From Pontibacter sp. E15-1 (GTDB lineage Bacteria > Bacteroidota > Bacteroidia > Cytophagales > Hymenobacteraceae): DNA of 64,000 bases. Position 1 is the stretch's first letter. Every line of letters begins with the position of its first letter. Where the stretch lies: NCBI RefSeq assembly GCF_022601975.1, contig NZ_JAKVIR010000026.1, positions 22,482 through 86,481 on the forward strand, in the 5' to 3' direction. The notes under the pieces were generated by a model, which did not search any database, had not been told where the DNA came from, and was given only the letters and a program-made list of their open reading frames with translations. Both the position numbers and the translations under genes were made by a program. Shown here piece after piece: positions 18,414 to 26,783 of the stretch.

Positions 18414-20813
18414 TTACTTGAGCACTGCCATGGTAGCGCCATCCCCGCCCCGCTCTGAGGCTTCGTTTCCAAGGCTGGCAACTTCGGGTATGGAGTACAG
18501 GTAATCGCGCACTACCTGCCGCAGCACGCCGTTTCCGCGCCCGTGGATGATCTTGATCTCGGGGATGCCCAGCATAATCGCCTCGTCTGTGAAGTTCATG
18601 AGTTTGGTCAGGGCGTTCTCCGCGTACTCCCCCCTTATATCGAGCGTGCTCCCGAAATCGGCCATGCGCTGGGTGATGTTCATGCCGCGGGTATAGCCCT
18701 CGGCCGATTCGCCAGCCTTCTCCTTTTTCTGCTTCGTAGCCACCTGGCCCTCGATGCGCTCCAGGTTGTCCACTTTTACGATAGTCTTCAGGCCACCGAA
18801 GAGCACCTCCGCAGTTTTCCCTTTGATGCCCACCACCTGTCCGACAGAATCCTGGCCGATCAGCGCCACATTGTCGCCGGGTTTGATAGCGCCGTTGGCA
18901 ATGCGCTTGTGTGCGGCGCGCGGTTCCTCCTTGCGCACCTCGGTGGCAAAGCTTTCCAGTTCCTGGCGGGCCTGCTTCGTCTCTTCCTTGGCGGCCTGGC
19001 TCTGCTTTATCTGCTGAATGGTAGACTCGATTTTCTGATTCGCGTCTTTGAGCAGCAGCTTCGCCTTGCCTTTGGCCTCGCGCATGATGTCCTGCTTGCT
19101 GTCTTCGAGGTAGTTTTTCAGGTCCTGGTAATCCTTCACGTTGCGCTTCAGCTTCAGCTCCAGACTGGAGGCCTCGCGCAGCTTCTTCTCCAGTTCCTGC
19201 TTCTCGGTCTCCAGTTCCTCCAGCAGGCGGTCGTACCGGATCTTATCTTTACCAACCAGGCTGCTGGCCTTGTCCACGATGTGCTTGGGCAGCCCGATCT
19301 TTCGCGCAATCTCGATGGCGAAGGACGAACCCGGCTTGCCGATCTCCAACTGATAGAGCGGCTGCAGGTTTTTGTGGTCATAGCGCATGGCACCATTCAC
19401 GATGCCCGGGGTACGCTCCGCAAAGTTCTTCAGGTTGGTATAGTGCGTCGTGATCACGCCGTATACCTTGCTGTCGTTCAGGTTCTGCAGCACCGCCTCG
19501 GCAATCGCGCCGCCCAGCACAGGCTCCGTTCCCGTGCCGAACTCATCAATCAGCACAAGGCTCTTTTTATCAGCCACCGTCACGAATTTCTTCATGTTGG
19601 TGAGGTGCGAGCTATAGGTACTCAAATCGTTCTCAATCGACTGTTCATCCCCGATGTCGATAAAGATATCGTGGAAGATACCTGCCTCCGAGCCATCCTC
19701 TGTCGGGATGAGCATGCCGCACTGCAGCATGTACTGCACCAGGCCCACCGTTTTCAGGCTCACGGATTTACCCCCGGCATTCGGGCCTGAGATGAGCAGG
19801 ATGCGCTGCTCCTGTGTCAGTTCCAGATTCATGGGCACGATAGACTTGCCCAACTGCTTGTGCGCCAGATATAAAAGCGGGTGCACCGCCTGCGTCCACT
19901 TGATCAGGGGGTATTTGTGCAGCGTTGGCATGGTGGCCTCCACGCGGCGTGCAAAAACAGCCTTGGCACGTATAAAATCCAGAAGACCGAGGTATTGGTA
20001 GGCTTTGCGCAATTCCGGTATATGGTTGCGCAGCGTGTTGGTCAGGCTCACCAGAATCCGGATCAGCTCCCGATGGTAGGCGTTGCTGAGGTCCTTGATG
20101 TCGTTGTTGAGCTCAAAAATAGACTCCGGCTCAATGTACACCGTCTGCCCGGTGCTCGACTCGTCATGGATCAGGCCCTTTACGCGGCGCTTGTGCTCTG
20201 CCAGTACCGGTATAACCAGGCGCCCTCCCCGGATAGTCGGCTCCACGTCGGAGGGCGTCCAGCCTTCGTTTTTGGCGTGCCTGATGATGCTTTGGATCTG
20301 CTTGCGCAAAATGGACTGCTGCGCGATCAGGTCGCGCTTGAGGCGCTGCAGCTCAGGGGTGGCATCGTCGCGCACAGCACCGGCATCGTCCACCACCTTG
20401 TCCAGGGCCTCGATCAGTTCCCGCTCCACGGTAACGTTTGCGCCCAGCGCCTTCAGCGCCTCGTACGTCCCCTCCTCGGCAGAAGAGATGAAACGGAGCG
20501 AGTCGCGGATCGTGCGCAACGACATTTTTATCTCGAAGAAATCCTGCACATCCAGGTAGGTGCCCTGTATGGTCGCGCGGTCTAGGTAGGCCGTCACGTC
20601 GAAATAGTGCTGCAGCGGAATCTCCGCGTCAGACTCTAGCAGCTGTTTAAATTCTTTTGTCTGTTCCAGCAGTCGCTGCACCAGGTCGTGCCGGTTCAGG
20701 AATGCCATGCGGGCTACAAAATGGCGGCCATGCGGACTGAGGCAAAGCTCCGAAAGCATGTCGCGCACCTGTGCAAACCCAATTTTTATTTCAAAATTTT
20801 CTGGGTAGATCAA
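18414..20813 (-). CDS. mutS2: MutS2 family protein (ATPase and Smr nuclease)
   Basis: 799 residues, the usual length. Domains in order: MutS-type core and clamp helices (1-300), ABC-like ATPase with Walker A GPNAGGKSVSLKT and Walker B LVLIDEFGTGTEP, a long coiled coil (about 510-640), a KOW-like beta segment, and a C-terminal Smr domain with LDIRGEYAENAL and the HGRGNGVLR active-site motif. The mismatch-recognition domain of MutS is absent. MutS2 proteins suppress homologous recombination by cutting branched DNA and, in Bacillus, act on collided ribosomes. It stands alone, with a long leader region upstream. Confidence 0.96.
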   Translation of the reverse strand: MIYPENFEIKIGFAQVRDMLSELCLSPHGRHFVARMAFLNRHDLVQRLLEQTKEFKQLLESDAEIPLQHYFDVTAYLDRATIQGTYLDVQDFFEIKMSLRTIRDSLRFISSAEEGTYEALKALGANVTVERELIEALDKVVDDAGAVRDDATPELQRLKRDLIAQQSILRKQIQSIIRHAKNEGWTPSDVEPTIRGGRLVIPVLAEHKRRVKGLIHDESSTGQTVYIEPESIFELNNDIKDLSNAYHRELIRILVSLTNTLRNHIPELRKAYQYLGLLDFIRAKAVFARRVEATMPTLHKYPLIKWTQAVHPLLYLAHKQLGKSIVPMNLELTQEQRILLISGPNAGGKSVSLKTVGLVQYMLQCGMLIPTEDGSEAGIFHDIFIDIGDEQSIENDLSTYSSHLTNMKKFVTVADKKSLVLIDEFGTGTEPVLGGAIAEAVLQNLNDSKVYGVITTHYTNLKNFAERTPGIVNGAMRYDHKNLQPLYQLEIGKPGSSFAIEIARKIGLPKHIVDKASSLVGKDKIRYDRLLEELETEKQELEKKLREASSLELKLKRNVKDYQDLKNYLEDSKQDIMREAKGKAKLLLKDANQKIESTIQQIKQSQAAKEETKQARQELESFATEVRKEEPRAAHKRIANGAIKPGDNVALIGQDSVGQVVGIKGKTAEVLFGGLKTIVKVDNLERIEGQVATKQKKEKAGESAEGYTRGMNITQRMADFGSTLDIRGEYAENALTKLMNFTDEAIMLGIPEIKIIHGRGNGVLRQVVRDYLYSIPEVASLGNEASERGGDGATMAVLK

Positions 20814-20979
20814 CGGTTATCTTTTAATTTATCGCAAAATTAGCAATATCTATAACAAGTAAGCAGGGGTGTTTTGTTCGTTTTGCCGCCACAGGAATAC
20901 CAGCGCGGTTTACGCACTGTTTGATACCCAGGCACACCTGACATCTTGATAGAATAAACTTTAACTGATACGCACCAAG

Positions 20980-21435
20980 ATGGTTTTAGACTCCCTCGCC
21001 AATGCTGCGCGCTACCAGGGCATGCACCCGCTTTTCGCGCAGGCTTTCACGTTTTTGCAGGAGGCTGACCTGGCTTCCCTGCCAACCGGTATACATGAGC
21101 TCAAGGGCCGCGAACTGTTCGCGATCCTGTCGGATGCGACGGGTATAAGCAAGCAGGAGGCAACGCTCGAAGTGCACCGCAAGTACATCGACATTCAGTT
21201 TGTAGTATCCGGCACCGACCACATGGGCTGGAAAAGCCTTGCCTTCTGCGCCGATCCAAGCGACCCATACCATGAAGCGCGTGACGCCGCATTCTTCCCC
21301 GACAGGACCGACAATTGGTTTGATGTGCCAGCAGGCTATTTCACCATCTTCTACCCCGACGACGCCCACGCCGCCATGGTAACGCAGGAAAAAGTGCGGA
21401 AGGTGGTGCTGAAAATTGCCGTGGAACAGGTATAA
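20980..21435 (+). CDS. YhcH/YjgK/YiaL family protein (DUF386)
   Basis: 151 residues, the family's normal size. It has the cupin-like fold of the YiaL/YhcH/EbgC group: the GIHELKGRELFAIL and EVHRKYIDIQFVVSGTDHMGW segments and the C-terminal YFTIFYPDDAHAAM, whose His and Asp/Glu residues bind a metal in solved members. Family members act on sugars or sialic-acid intermediates, possibly as anomerases; no specific substrate can be assigned here. It is not in a sugar locus. Start ATG 20980. Confidence 0.9.
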   Translation: MVLDSLANAARYQGMHPLFAQAFTFLQEADLASLPTGIHELKGRELFAILSDATGISKQEATLEVHRKYIDIQFVVSGTDHMGWKSLAFCADPSDPYHEARDAAFFPDRTDNWFDVPAGYFTIFYPDDAHAAMVTQEKVRKVVLKIAVEQV

Positions 21436-21545
21436 AACGCTCACTGGCGGATAGGGCTTATGTCAAGCAGCCTGAACGCAATGCACCACTTTATACCGAA
21501 ACCGGCTCATGCGCCTCATACATCAAACCGATACCATACCATACC

Positions 21546-22001
21546 TTGCAAAGCAAAGCCAGCACTCCGAACCAATATGTCGCCCAATTGCCTGAAGACC
21601 GGGCACACGCCATCAGCAAATTACGCGAGGTTATCCAGGAACATATCCCGGATGGGTTTGTCGAAACCATGAGCTATGGTATGATCGGCTACGTCGTTCC
21701 GCATGCTGTTTACCCCAACGGGTATCACTGCGACCCGAAACTGCCCTTGCCCTTTATGAGCATTGCCTCCCAGAAAAACTTCATTGCCGTTTACCATATG
21801 GGCCTTTATGCCGACAAAAGCCTATTGGAATGGTTTACAGAAGCCTATACCCGGCATTGCACTACCAAGCTGGACATGGGCAAAAGCTGTATCCGCTTCA
21901 AAAAACCGGAAGCCGTACCCTATATTCTCATTGGGGAGTTAGCTGGAAAGATAACCGCTGAAGAATGGATCGGGATGTATGAGGCGGGACTAAAGCGGTA
22001 G
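21546..22001 (+). CDS. DUF1801 domain-containing protein (TTG start)
   Basis: 151 residues. The family's characteristic N-terminus (QSKASTPNQYVAQLPEDR) begins at TTG 21546. There is no in-frame ATG near it and the upstream frame contains no better start, so TTG is the probable initiator. The family has a YdhG-like fold of two-layer alpha/beta type; the segment PFMSIASQKNFIAVYHMG and the final VPYILIGELAGKITAEEWI are conserved. Biochemical function is unknown. No signal peptide. Confidence 0.87.
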   Translation: MQSKASTPNQYVAQLPEDRAHAISKLREVIQEHIPDGFVETMSYGMIGYVVPHAVYPNGYHCDPKLPLPFMSIASQKNFIAVYHMGLYADKSLLEWFTEAYTRHCTTKLDMGKSCIRFKKPEAVPYILIGELAGKITAEEWIGMYEAGLKR

Positions 22002-22060
22002 CAGCCGCTGTGGCCCTGACTAAATGATAAGCGCTTGCATAGCCTACCTGGCTAAAATGC

Positions 22061-22840
22061 TTAAAACTTCTCCTCCACTCCCAGCCCAAACAAGGCATAA
22101 TCGTACTTTACGGGGTCTTCCGGATCGAACGCGCGGAGGTGTGCGGTAAGCTCTTCCGCCGTTTCCCAGTCCATCCCTTTGCGCGTAATCAGGCCGAGGC
22201 GGCGGGCCACCCGCTCCACATGCACATCGCAGGGGCAAATCAAGTCGGCCATGGGCAGGGAGTCCCAAAGGCCGAAGTCTACGCCTCCGTCATCTTTGCG
22301 CACCATCCAGCGCAGGTACATGTTCAGCCGCTTGCAGGCAGACTTACGGGCTGGCGTGGCAATATGCTTGCGGGTGCGCTGCGGCGCGTCCTCCAGACTG
22401 AACACCAGCTCATGGAAATGGGTCAGGCGTACTTTCTGGGTCAGTATACCGTCCCCCGGCCCCGTGAAGGCCGTTTCGAGGCTCTCATGTTGCCGGTAGT
22501 ACTCCTGAAAAAAATGCAGCAGGTACAGCAAATCCGTATCGTTGAAAGTGCGGTGCTTGAAGCCCAGAAAGCGGGGAAGGTCCTGCTCCCGATGGTGTAG
22601 CACAAAGTCGTGCGGGGCGTTGTCCATCAGGTCCATCAGGCGCAGGCAGTTGTTGATGATCGTCTTGCGCTGCCCCCAGGCCAGTATGGCCGCAAAAAAA
22701 CCGCTGATTTCGATGTCCTGCTTTTTGGTGAAGCGGTGTGGTATAGACACCGGGTCGTTTGGGATGAAAGCGGGTTGGTTATACTGTGCCACCCTGTCGT
22801 CGAGCAGGGTTTCAACGGTGGCCAGGGTATACTGCGTCAT
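22061..22840 (-). CDS. TIGR02757 family protein
   Basis: 259 residues from the ATG at 22840; an in-frame ATG 11 codons upstream is less likely because the conserved family start is MTQYTLATVETLLDDR. The segment NDPVSIPHRFTKKQDIEISGFFAAILAWGQRKTII is a family hallmark, followed by PHDFV and CPCDVHVERVARRLGLI near the C-terminus. The helix-rich fold and that last motif recall the HhH-GPD DNA glycosylase superfamily, but the catalytic Lys/Asp pair cannot be assigned with certainty, so a DNA-repair role is only a possibility. Found throughout Bacteroidota. Confidence 0.82.
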   Translation of the reverse strand: MTQYTLATVETLLDDRVAQYNQPAFIPNDPVSIPHRFTKKQDIEISGFFAAILAWGQRKTIINNCLRLMDLMDNAPHDFVLHHREQDLPRFLGFKHRTFNDTDLLYLLHFFQEYYRQHESLETAFTGPGDGILTQKVRLTHFHELVFSLEDAPQRTRKHIATPARKSACKRLNMYLRWMVRKDDGGVDFGLWDSLPMADLICPCDVHVERVARRLGLITRKGMDWETAEELTAHLRAFDPEDPVKYDYALFGLGVEEKF

Positions 22841-22989
22841 AAAAAAAAGCAGCCTGCTTGCACATGCTGCCATAAAGGGTTTTTACAAAGTTAAAGTCAG
22901 CCAAAAAGGCGAACATGGGTTCGCGCGTTCCGGTTGTAGTATAAAGCATGTATAAATTTCATTTTTGGAAGCGAAATTTATACATGCGC

Positions 22990-23709
22990 TTAATAATTCG
23001 CCTCGATGGCAGGCACATCCACTAACAGGAACCTGCCCTCCGCGGAGCCGTGCAACCGGATGGCAGTCTGGTCGGCAATGCGCACCTGATCACCGGTATC
23101 CACTTCCATGTTGTTGACGAGCATGCTCCCTGAAACCACATACACCAGGGTCTGGCGTAGTTTGAAAGTCTTAAAGTCGATCTCCTCACCCTGCGACAGA
23201 TGCCCGTAGTATACCGAGGAATTCGAGTTCAGGTAGGCCACGTTCTCCAGAACCTTCTGCCCTGTTACCAGTGGCACCAGCTTATCCTTCTCGTCCAGGA
23301 AATCGAGCGACATGTGCTCGTAGGACGGGGCAAGACCGCGCTTGTTGGGCAGGAACCACAATTGGAAAAGCTCAAGCGGTACCTCTCCCTCATTTGTCTC
23401 AGAAACCGTAATGCCCATACCGGATGTGATGCGCTGCACGCTTCCCGCCTTCAGTGTCATCTCGTTCCCGAGGTTGTCTTTGTGGGTGAGCTGCCCCGCC
23501 GTCACGATCTGGATGATTTCCATCTCGGCATGCGGATGGGACGGAAAACCGGCGTTCGGTTTGATGGTATCCTGGTTTAACACGCGCAGTGGCCCGAACG
23601 CTATATTGTTAGGGCTGTAATAATCGGCAAACGAGAAAAGGTAGTACGACTTCAGCCAGTCTCCTACTTCAGCATAATGGCGCTCGGCGGCGGTTATTAG
23701 TTTCATCAT
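22990..23709 (-). CDS. Pirin family protein
   Basis: 239 residues, two tandem cupin domains. The N-terminal cupin has the metal-binding GFPSHPHAEMEIIQIV motif (His-x-His and Glu), while the C-terminal cupin lacks metal ligands, as usual for pirins. It is the YhhW-like short form; some such proteins have quercetin 2,3-dioxygenase activity. Two adjacent ATGs (23709, 23706) are possible starts. Monocistronic by spacing. Confidence 0.93.
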   Translation of the reverse strand: MMKLITAAERHYAEVGDWLKSYYLFSFADYYSPNNIAFGPLRVLNQDTIKPNAGFPSHPHAEMEIIQIVTAGQLTHKDNLGNEMTLKAGSVQRITSGMGITVSETNEGEVPLELFQLWFLPNKRGLAPSYEHMSLDFLDEKDKLVPLVTGQKVLENVAYLNSNSSVYYGHLSQGEEIDFKTFKLRQTLVYVVSGSMLVNNMEVDTGDQVRIADQTAIRLHGSAEGRFLLVDVPAIEANY

Positions 23710-23833
23710 AGTGCGTGTGTCTTTTAGATCTTTAGGTGTATGGTGCAGCTACAAAACCTGCAACCCTGCTAGGCTTTACGCATATTGTTATTTCTAGTTA
23801 GCCAAAGCGGCGAGAGCAGCGAGGCATGCACAA

Positions 23834-23875
23834 AATAAGCCCGGCTATGCTCCCAAGGGCACAACCGGGCTTATT
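23834..23875 (-). terminator. Terminator hairpin of the XRE/S24 gene
   Basis: AATAAGCCCGG (23834-23844) pairs with CCGGGCTTATT (23865-23875). It sits 30 bp beyond the stop codon of the minus-strand repressor gene, and on that strand the hairpin is followed by TTTTG. Confidence 0.75.
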
Positions 23876-23904
23876 CTGAATTTTATATGAAGAAGCTGAA
23901 GCCC

Positions 23905-24693
23905 CTACTCTACTTTTTTCAGCTTTTGCACTTCTTTCTGCAGATCCAGCACGATGGAAGAGAGTTTGTTCAGCGACAAATCCGCAATCGGGAAGGTGGA
24001 GCTGATGTATGATTTTGCCTCCCATATCTCCACCACGTCCTGCACATGCACCTCATACGGCGAGTACACGGGGTTGTCGGAGTGGAGGTGAAGCACCGCG
24101 GTGTCTTTTATCTTGTTAAAAATACGCTTGAAAACGACGCCTTCTTTCTGGCTGACGATGATGCAGGGCGTCCCGTCTTTTATCTGGTTCCAGTCTTCGA
24201 CATAGCGCCCCACGATCACGGTGCCCGAGGCAATAGGCAACATCGAGTCGCCGCTTATCTCGAAAGCCCGGTAAGTGCCCCCGGTCCCGAGCATGGGCAA
24301 GCGGAAGCGTGGCAACTCCTCCATAAATTCAGGGTCGGCATACCCGTTCAGGTATCCGGCGCTGGCTTTGTAAGGCACCAGTTCTATGTTCTCTTTTTCG
24401 TTCTCATCCACGGTGATGGCCAGCACCCGCAGGTTGCCGCCAGACGTTTTGGCCGTGCCCGCGCCTGATTTGGGGTTCACGCCGTCTTTAGTAAAGTCGT
24501 TTGTGATGAGCTCATCCAGCGAGACCTCGAAAAGCTTCGCCACATTGATCAGGGTGCTGAGCTTAGGCTCTGCCCTGCCCTCTTCGTACGCCCCCACAAG
24601 TGAGCGCTTTATGTCCAACTTCTCCGCCAGTTGCGCCTGGGTATACCCGGCGCTTTTGCGCAGATGCCTTATGTTTGATGTCACTACTTGCAT
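23905..24693 (-). CDS. XRE/S24 LexA-like transcriptional repressor
   Basis: 262 residues. Residues 5-65 are a Cro/CI-type helix-turn-helix (GYTQAQLAEKLDIKRSLVGAYEEGR). Residues 110-225 form an S24 peptidase domain: the KASAGYLNGYADPEF segment holds an Ala-Gly bond that is the likely self-cleavage site, the nucleophile Ser is in ISGDSMLP and the general-base Lys in VVFKRIF. The C-terminus adds a short coiled coil. By analogy with LexA/CI, DNA damage would trigger self-cleavage and derepression. A 17-bp dyad upstream (24774-24790) recurs before umuDC, which supports autoregulation and control of the mutagenesis operon. I see no classical LexA in the window. Confidence 0.9.
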   Translation of the reverse strand: MQVVTSNIRHLRKSAGYTQAQLAEKLDIKRSLVGAYEEGRAEPKLSTLINVAKLFEVSLDELITNDFTKDGVNPKSGAGTAKTSGGNLRVLAITVDENEKENIELVPYKASAGYLNGYADPEFMEELPRFRLPMLGTGGTYRAFEISGDSMLPIASGTVIVGRYVEDWNQIKDGTPCIIVSQKEGVVFKRIFNKIKDTAVLHLHSDNPVYSPYEVHVQDVVEIWEAKSYISSTFPIADLSLNKLSSIVLDLQKEVQKLKKVE

Positions 24694-24773
24694 ACCAGCC
24701 CAAGCTAAGGTTTAAAATACAGATGCGGCTACTTCACCACACGCTTGTAAAAATACTAAAACATTCGCAGTCA

Positions 24774-24790
24774 TACTAATATTTTTAGCA
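24774..24790. promoter_or_regulatory. Putative operator TACTAA-N5-TTAGCA (XRE/S24 gene)
   Basis: Imperfect dyad TACTAATATTTTTAGCA, with 5 of 6 arm positions symmetric, 81 bp upstream of the repressor start codon. The same arms and spacing occur at 51186-51202 upstream of umuD. Additional TACTAAA half-sites are visible nearby. Confidence 0.5.
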
Positions 24791-25226
24791 GTTTTTACTA
24801 AAAATCACCAAAATTGGATTTAATTTTTCCAACATTTTATTTAAATGTCTAACATCAATTTTAATTTTGTTGTAATAATGCAACATTATACTAAAACTAC
24901 ACCAGGCAAATATTAGGACATACGCTTTGTATTGCCCTATATTTACGAAGTGAAATATGCTATACCTGTTAGATATATACAATTGGTATTACGATCATGC
25001 TTTTCACACAGGTATAACATAATTTATATCAGTACTAAAAAGTTTTTGGTGCGCTTAGGCTAAACCAAATAAGTTAACATTACCTGAACACCGCAACAAC
25101 CCTAATGAGCCAGGCCAGATATGCGCTATTGCACGCCAAAAAAGTGCGAACAGCGCCTTAACGAATATCACGGGCTGCTTCTGAACAGAACTTCATTCTT
25201 TACACACTTATATTATTACTTTGGCT
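24791..25226. other. AT-rich intergenic region between divergent repressor and subtilase genes
   Basis: About 435 bp, markedly richer in A and T than its surroundings, with several ACTAAA half-sites near the left end. No ORF with family resemblance. It must contain the promoter of the subtilase gene, but I could not identify a convincing TAnnTTTG element. Confidence 0.5.
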
Positions 25227-26687
25227 ATGTTTTTAACAAGCACCCTCAGAAAATCAGTGGCGAGTATTGCCCTCACCTCCTTTCTCGCGCTGTCTGCAGG
25301 CTGCCAGAAAGAAGGCCTCCTGGAAAGCCAGTTTGCCCCGCAAACGGCGGCAGAAAACAGCCTTAACGGGCAGTTGATTGATGGGCAGTACATCGTCGTT
25401 TTCAAGAACAACAGCACCGGCGCGTTTACGGGCAGCAACGAACAGGGCCTGACTGCCAGCCGCACAGACGCCGCCAAAATGCGCCAGCATGTTTTTGAGG
25501 CAGCCGGAGTGGAACGCACGGATGTAAGCCAGATTTACGAAGGGATTGTGAATGGCTTTGCCGCACGACTCTCAAAAGCACAACTGGCAGCACTGCGCAC
25601 AAACACAGACATCGCCTACATAGAGCAAGACCGGTATATCGCGCTGGGCGGTATCTCTACTACCCTTTTTGCAAAAGGCGGCTCCAAGGGCGATAAAAAC
25701 CTAAATGGGAACGGCAAAGGGAAAAACGAACCACTCCCATCAGAGCCAGCACCTACTGAGCCTGCTCCAGCTGATCCAGCTCCAGCTGATCCAGCTCCAG
25801 CTGATCCAGCTCCAGCTGATCCAGCCCCAACTCCAACTGAGCCAGCACCAATGCCAACTGAGCCGGCACCGGCCCCAACAGCGCCAACCCCTGCTCCGGG
25901 GTATACCACCGTCACGCCGATGACCGGGGAAGTCCTCTCCTGGACGGTGGAGCGTGTTGGCTTCGGCGATGGCACCGGGAAAACCATCTGGATCATCGAC
26001 TCCGGTATAGACACCGACCACCCGGACCTGAATGTTGACCTGAACCGCTGCGCTTCATTTATATATAACATGCCTTCCGTTGAAGACGGCTTTGGCCACG
26101 GCACGAACGTAGCAGGTATCATCGCAGCCAAAAACAACGGCTCCGGCATGCTTGGGGTAGCCTCTAACGCCACCATCGTGGCCCTGCGGGTGTTCGACGA
26201 CGCGGGCTCCGGCTCTATCTCCAGAGCGATTTCTGCCGTGAACCATGCCAGCAACTACGCCAAGCCCGGCGACGTGGTGAACATGAGCCTTGGAGGCGGT
26301 ATTTCCAACACCCTAGACAATGCTGTGATCACGGCGGCCGGAAAAGGCATCCTGTTCGCCATTGCGGCAGGCAATAGCGCCCTGGACTGCAAAGACACTT
26401 CCCCCGCACGTGTAGATGCCGCTGGCGTTTATACCGTGTCTGGTATGGATGTGAACAACATGCTTGTCTCCTCCTCTAACTTCGGCCCGGCCGTAGACTT
26501 CTCGGCTCCTGGCGCAAACGTAACGGTAACTACCATAGGCGGCGGTACTGCCGGCGGCTACGGCGGCACGTCTATGGCGGCCCCACACGTGGCAGGCATC
26601 CTGCTGCTTCGTGGCACCGTGTTCACCCAGGGGTATATCTCCGGAGACAAAGACGGCATACCGGACCCGATTGCGTCTGTGCAATAG
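25227..26687 (+). CDS. S8 family subtilisin-like serine protease lipoprotein
   Basis: 486 residues from ATG 25227; a TTG two codons earlier is an alternative. The signal peptide carries a lipobox-like LSAGC. An I9 inhibitor propeptide (about 45-135) precedes a low-complexity linker of repeated Asp-Pro-Ala-Pro-Ala. The catalytic domain then shows the triad blocks DSGIDTDHPDL, GHGTNVAGIIAA and GGTSMAAPHVAG, with Asn of the oxyanion hole in AIAAGNSA. The protein ends shortly after the Ser block, without a T9SS sorting domain. It is probably a surface or periplasmic protease activated by propeptide removal. It ends at a perfect 50-bp palindrome. Confidence 0.94.
   Translation: MFLTSTLRKSVASIALTSFLALSAGCQKEGLLESQFAPQTAAENSLNGQLIDGQYIVVFKNNSTGAFTGSNEQGLTASRTDAAKMRQHVFEAAGVERTDVSQIYEGIVNGFAARLSKAQLAALRTNTDIAYIEQDRYIALGGISTTLFAKGGSKGDKNLNGNGKGKNEPLPSEPAPTEPAPADPAPADPAPADPAPADPAPTPTEPAPMPTEPAPAPTAPTPAPGYTTVTPMTGEVLSWTVERVGFGDGTGKTIWIIDSGIDTDHPDLNVDLNRCASFIYNMPSVEDGFGHGTNVAGIIAAKNNGSGMLGVASNATIVALRVFDDAGSGSISRAISAVNHASNYAKPGDVVNMSLGGGISNTLDNAVITAAGKGILFAIAAGNSALDCKDTSPARVDAAGVYTVSGMDVNNMLVSSSNFGPAVDFSAPGANVTVTTIGGGTAGGYGGTSMAAPHVAGILLLRGTVFTQGYISGDKDGIPDPIASVQ
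25758..25832 (+). repeat. 15-bp tandem repeats encoding the protease linker
   Basis: At least three exact tandem copies of a 15-bp unit (GATCCAGCTCCAGCT at 25773, 25788 and 25803) with degenerate flanking units encode Ala-Asp-Pro-Ala-Pro repeats. Such short repeats can vary in number by slippage, changing linker length without a frameshift. Confidence 0.85.
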
Positions 26688-26700
26688 CACTGTGGTATTC

Positions 26701-26750
26701 TCTATAAACAGGAAAGGCTGCCCGATCGGGCAGCCTTTCCTGTTTATAGA
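26701..26750. terminator. Perfect 50-bp palindromic bidirectional terminator
   Basis: Positions 26701-26725 are the exact reverse complement of 26726-26750, with no spacer. It lies 14 bp after the protease stop and 33 bp beyond the stop of the convergent recQ gene. Confidence 0.8.
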
Positions 26751-26783
26751 GATTTGTACGGAGATTGAGGCTAAGGCGCAGCA

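Noticed and set aside
18543..20585. Large plus-strand ORFs opposite mutS2 and similar antisense frames opposite recQ, speB, speDE, cheA and topA
   Set aside because: GC-rich third positions produce antisense open frames; none has recognisable domains, while the opposite strand encodes complete known proteins.
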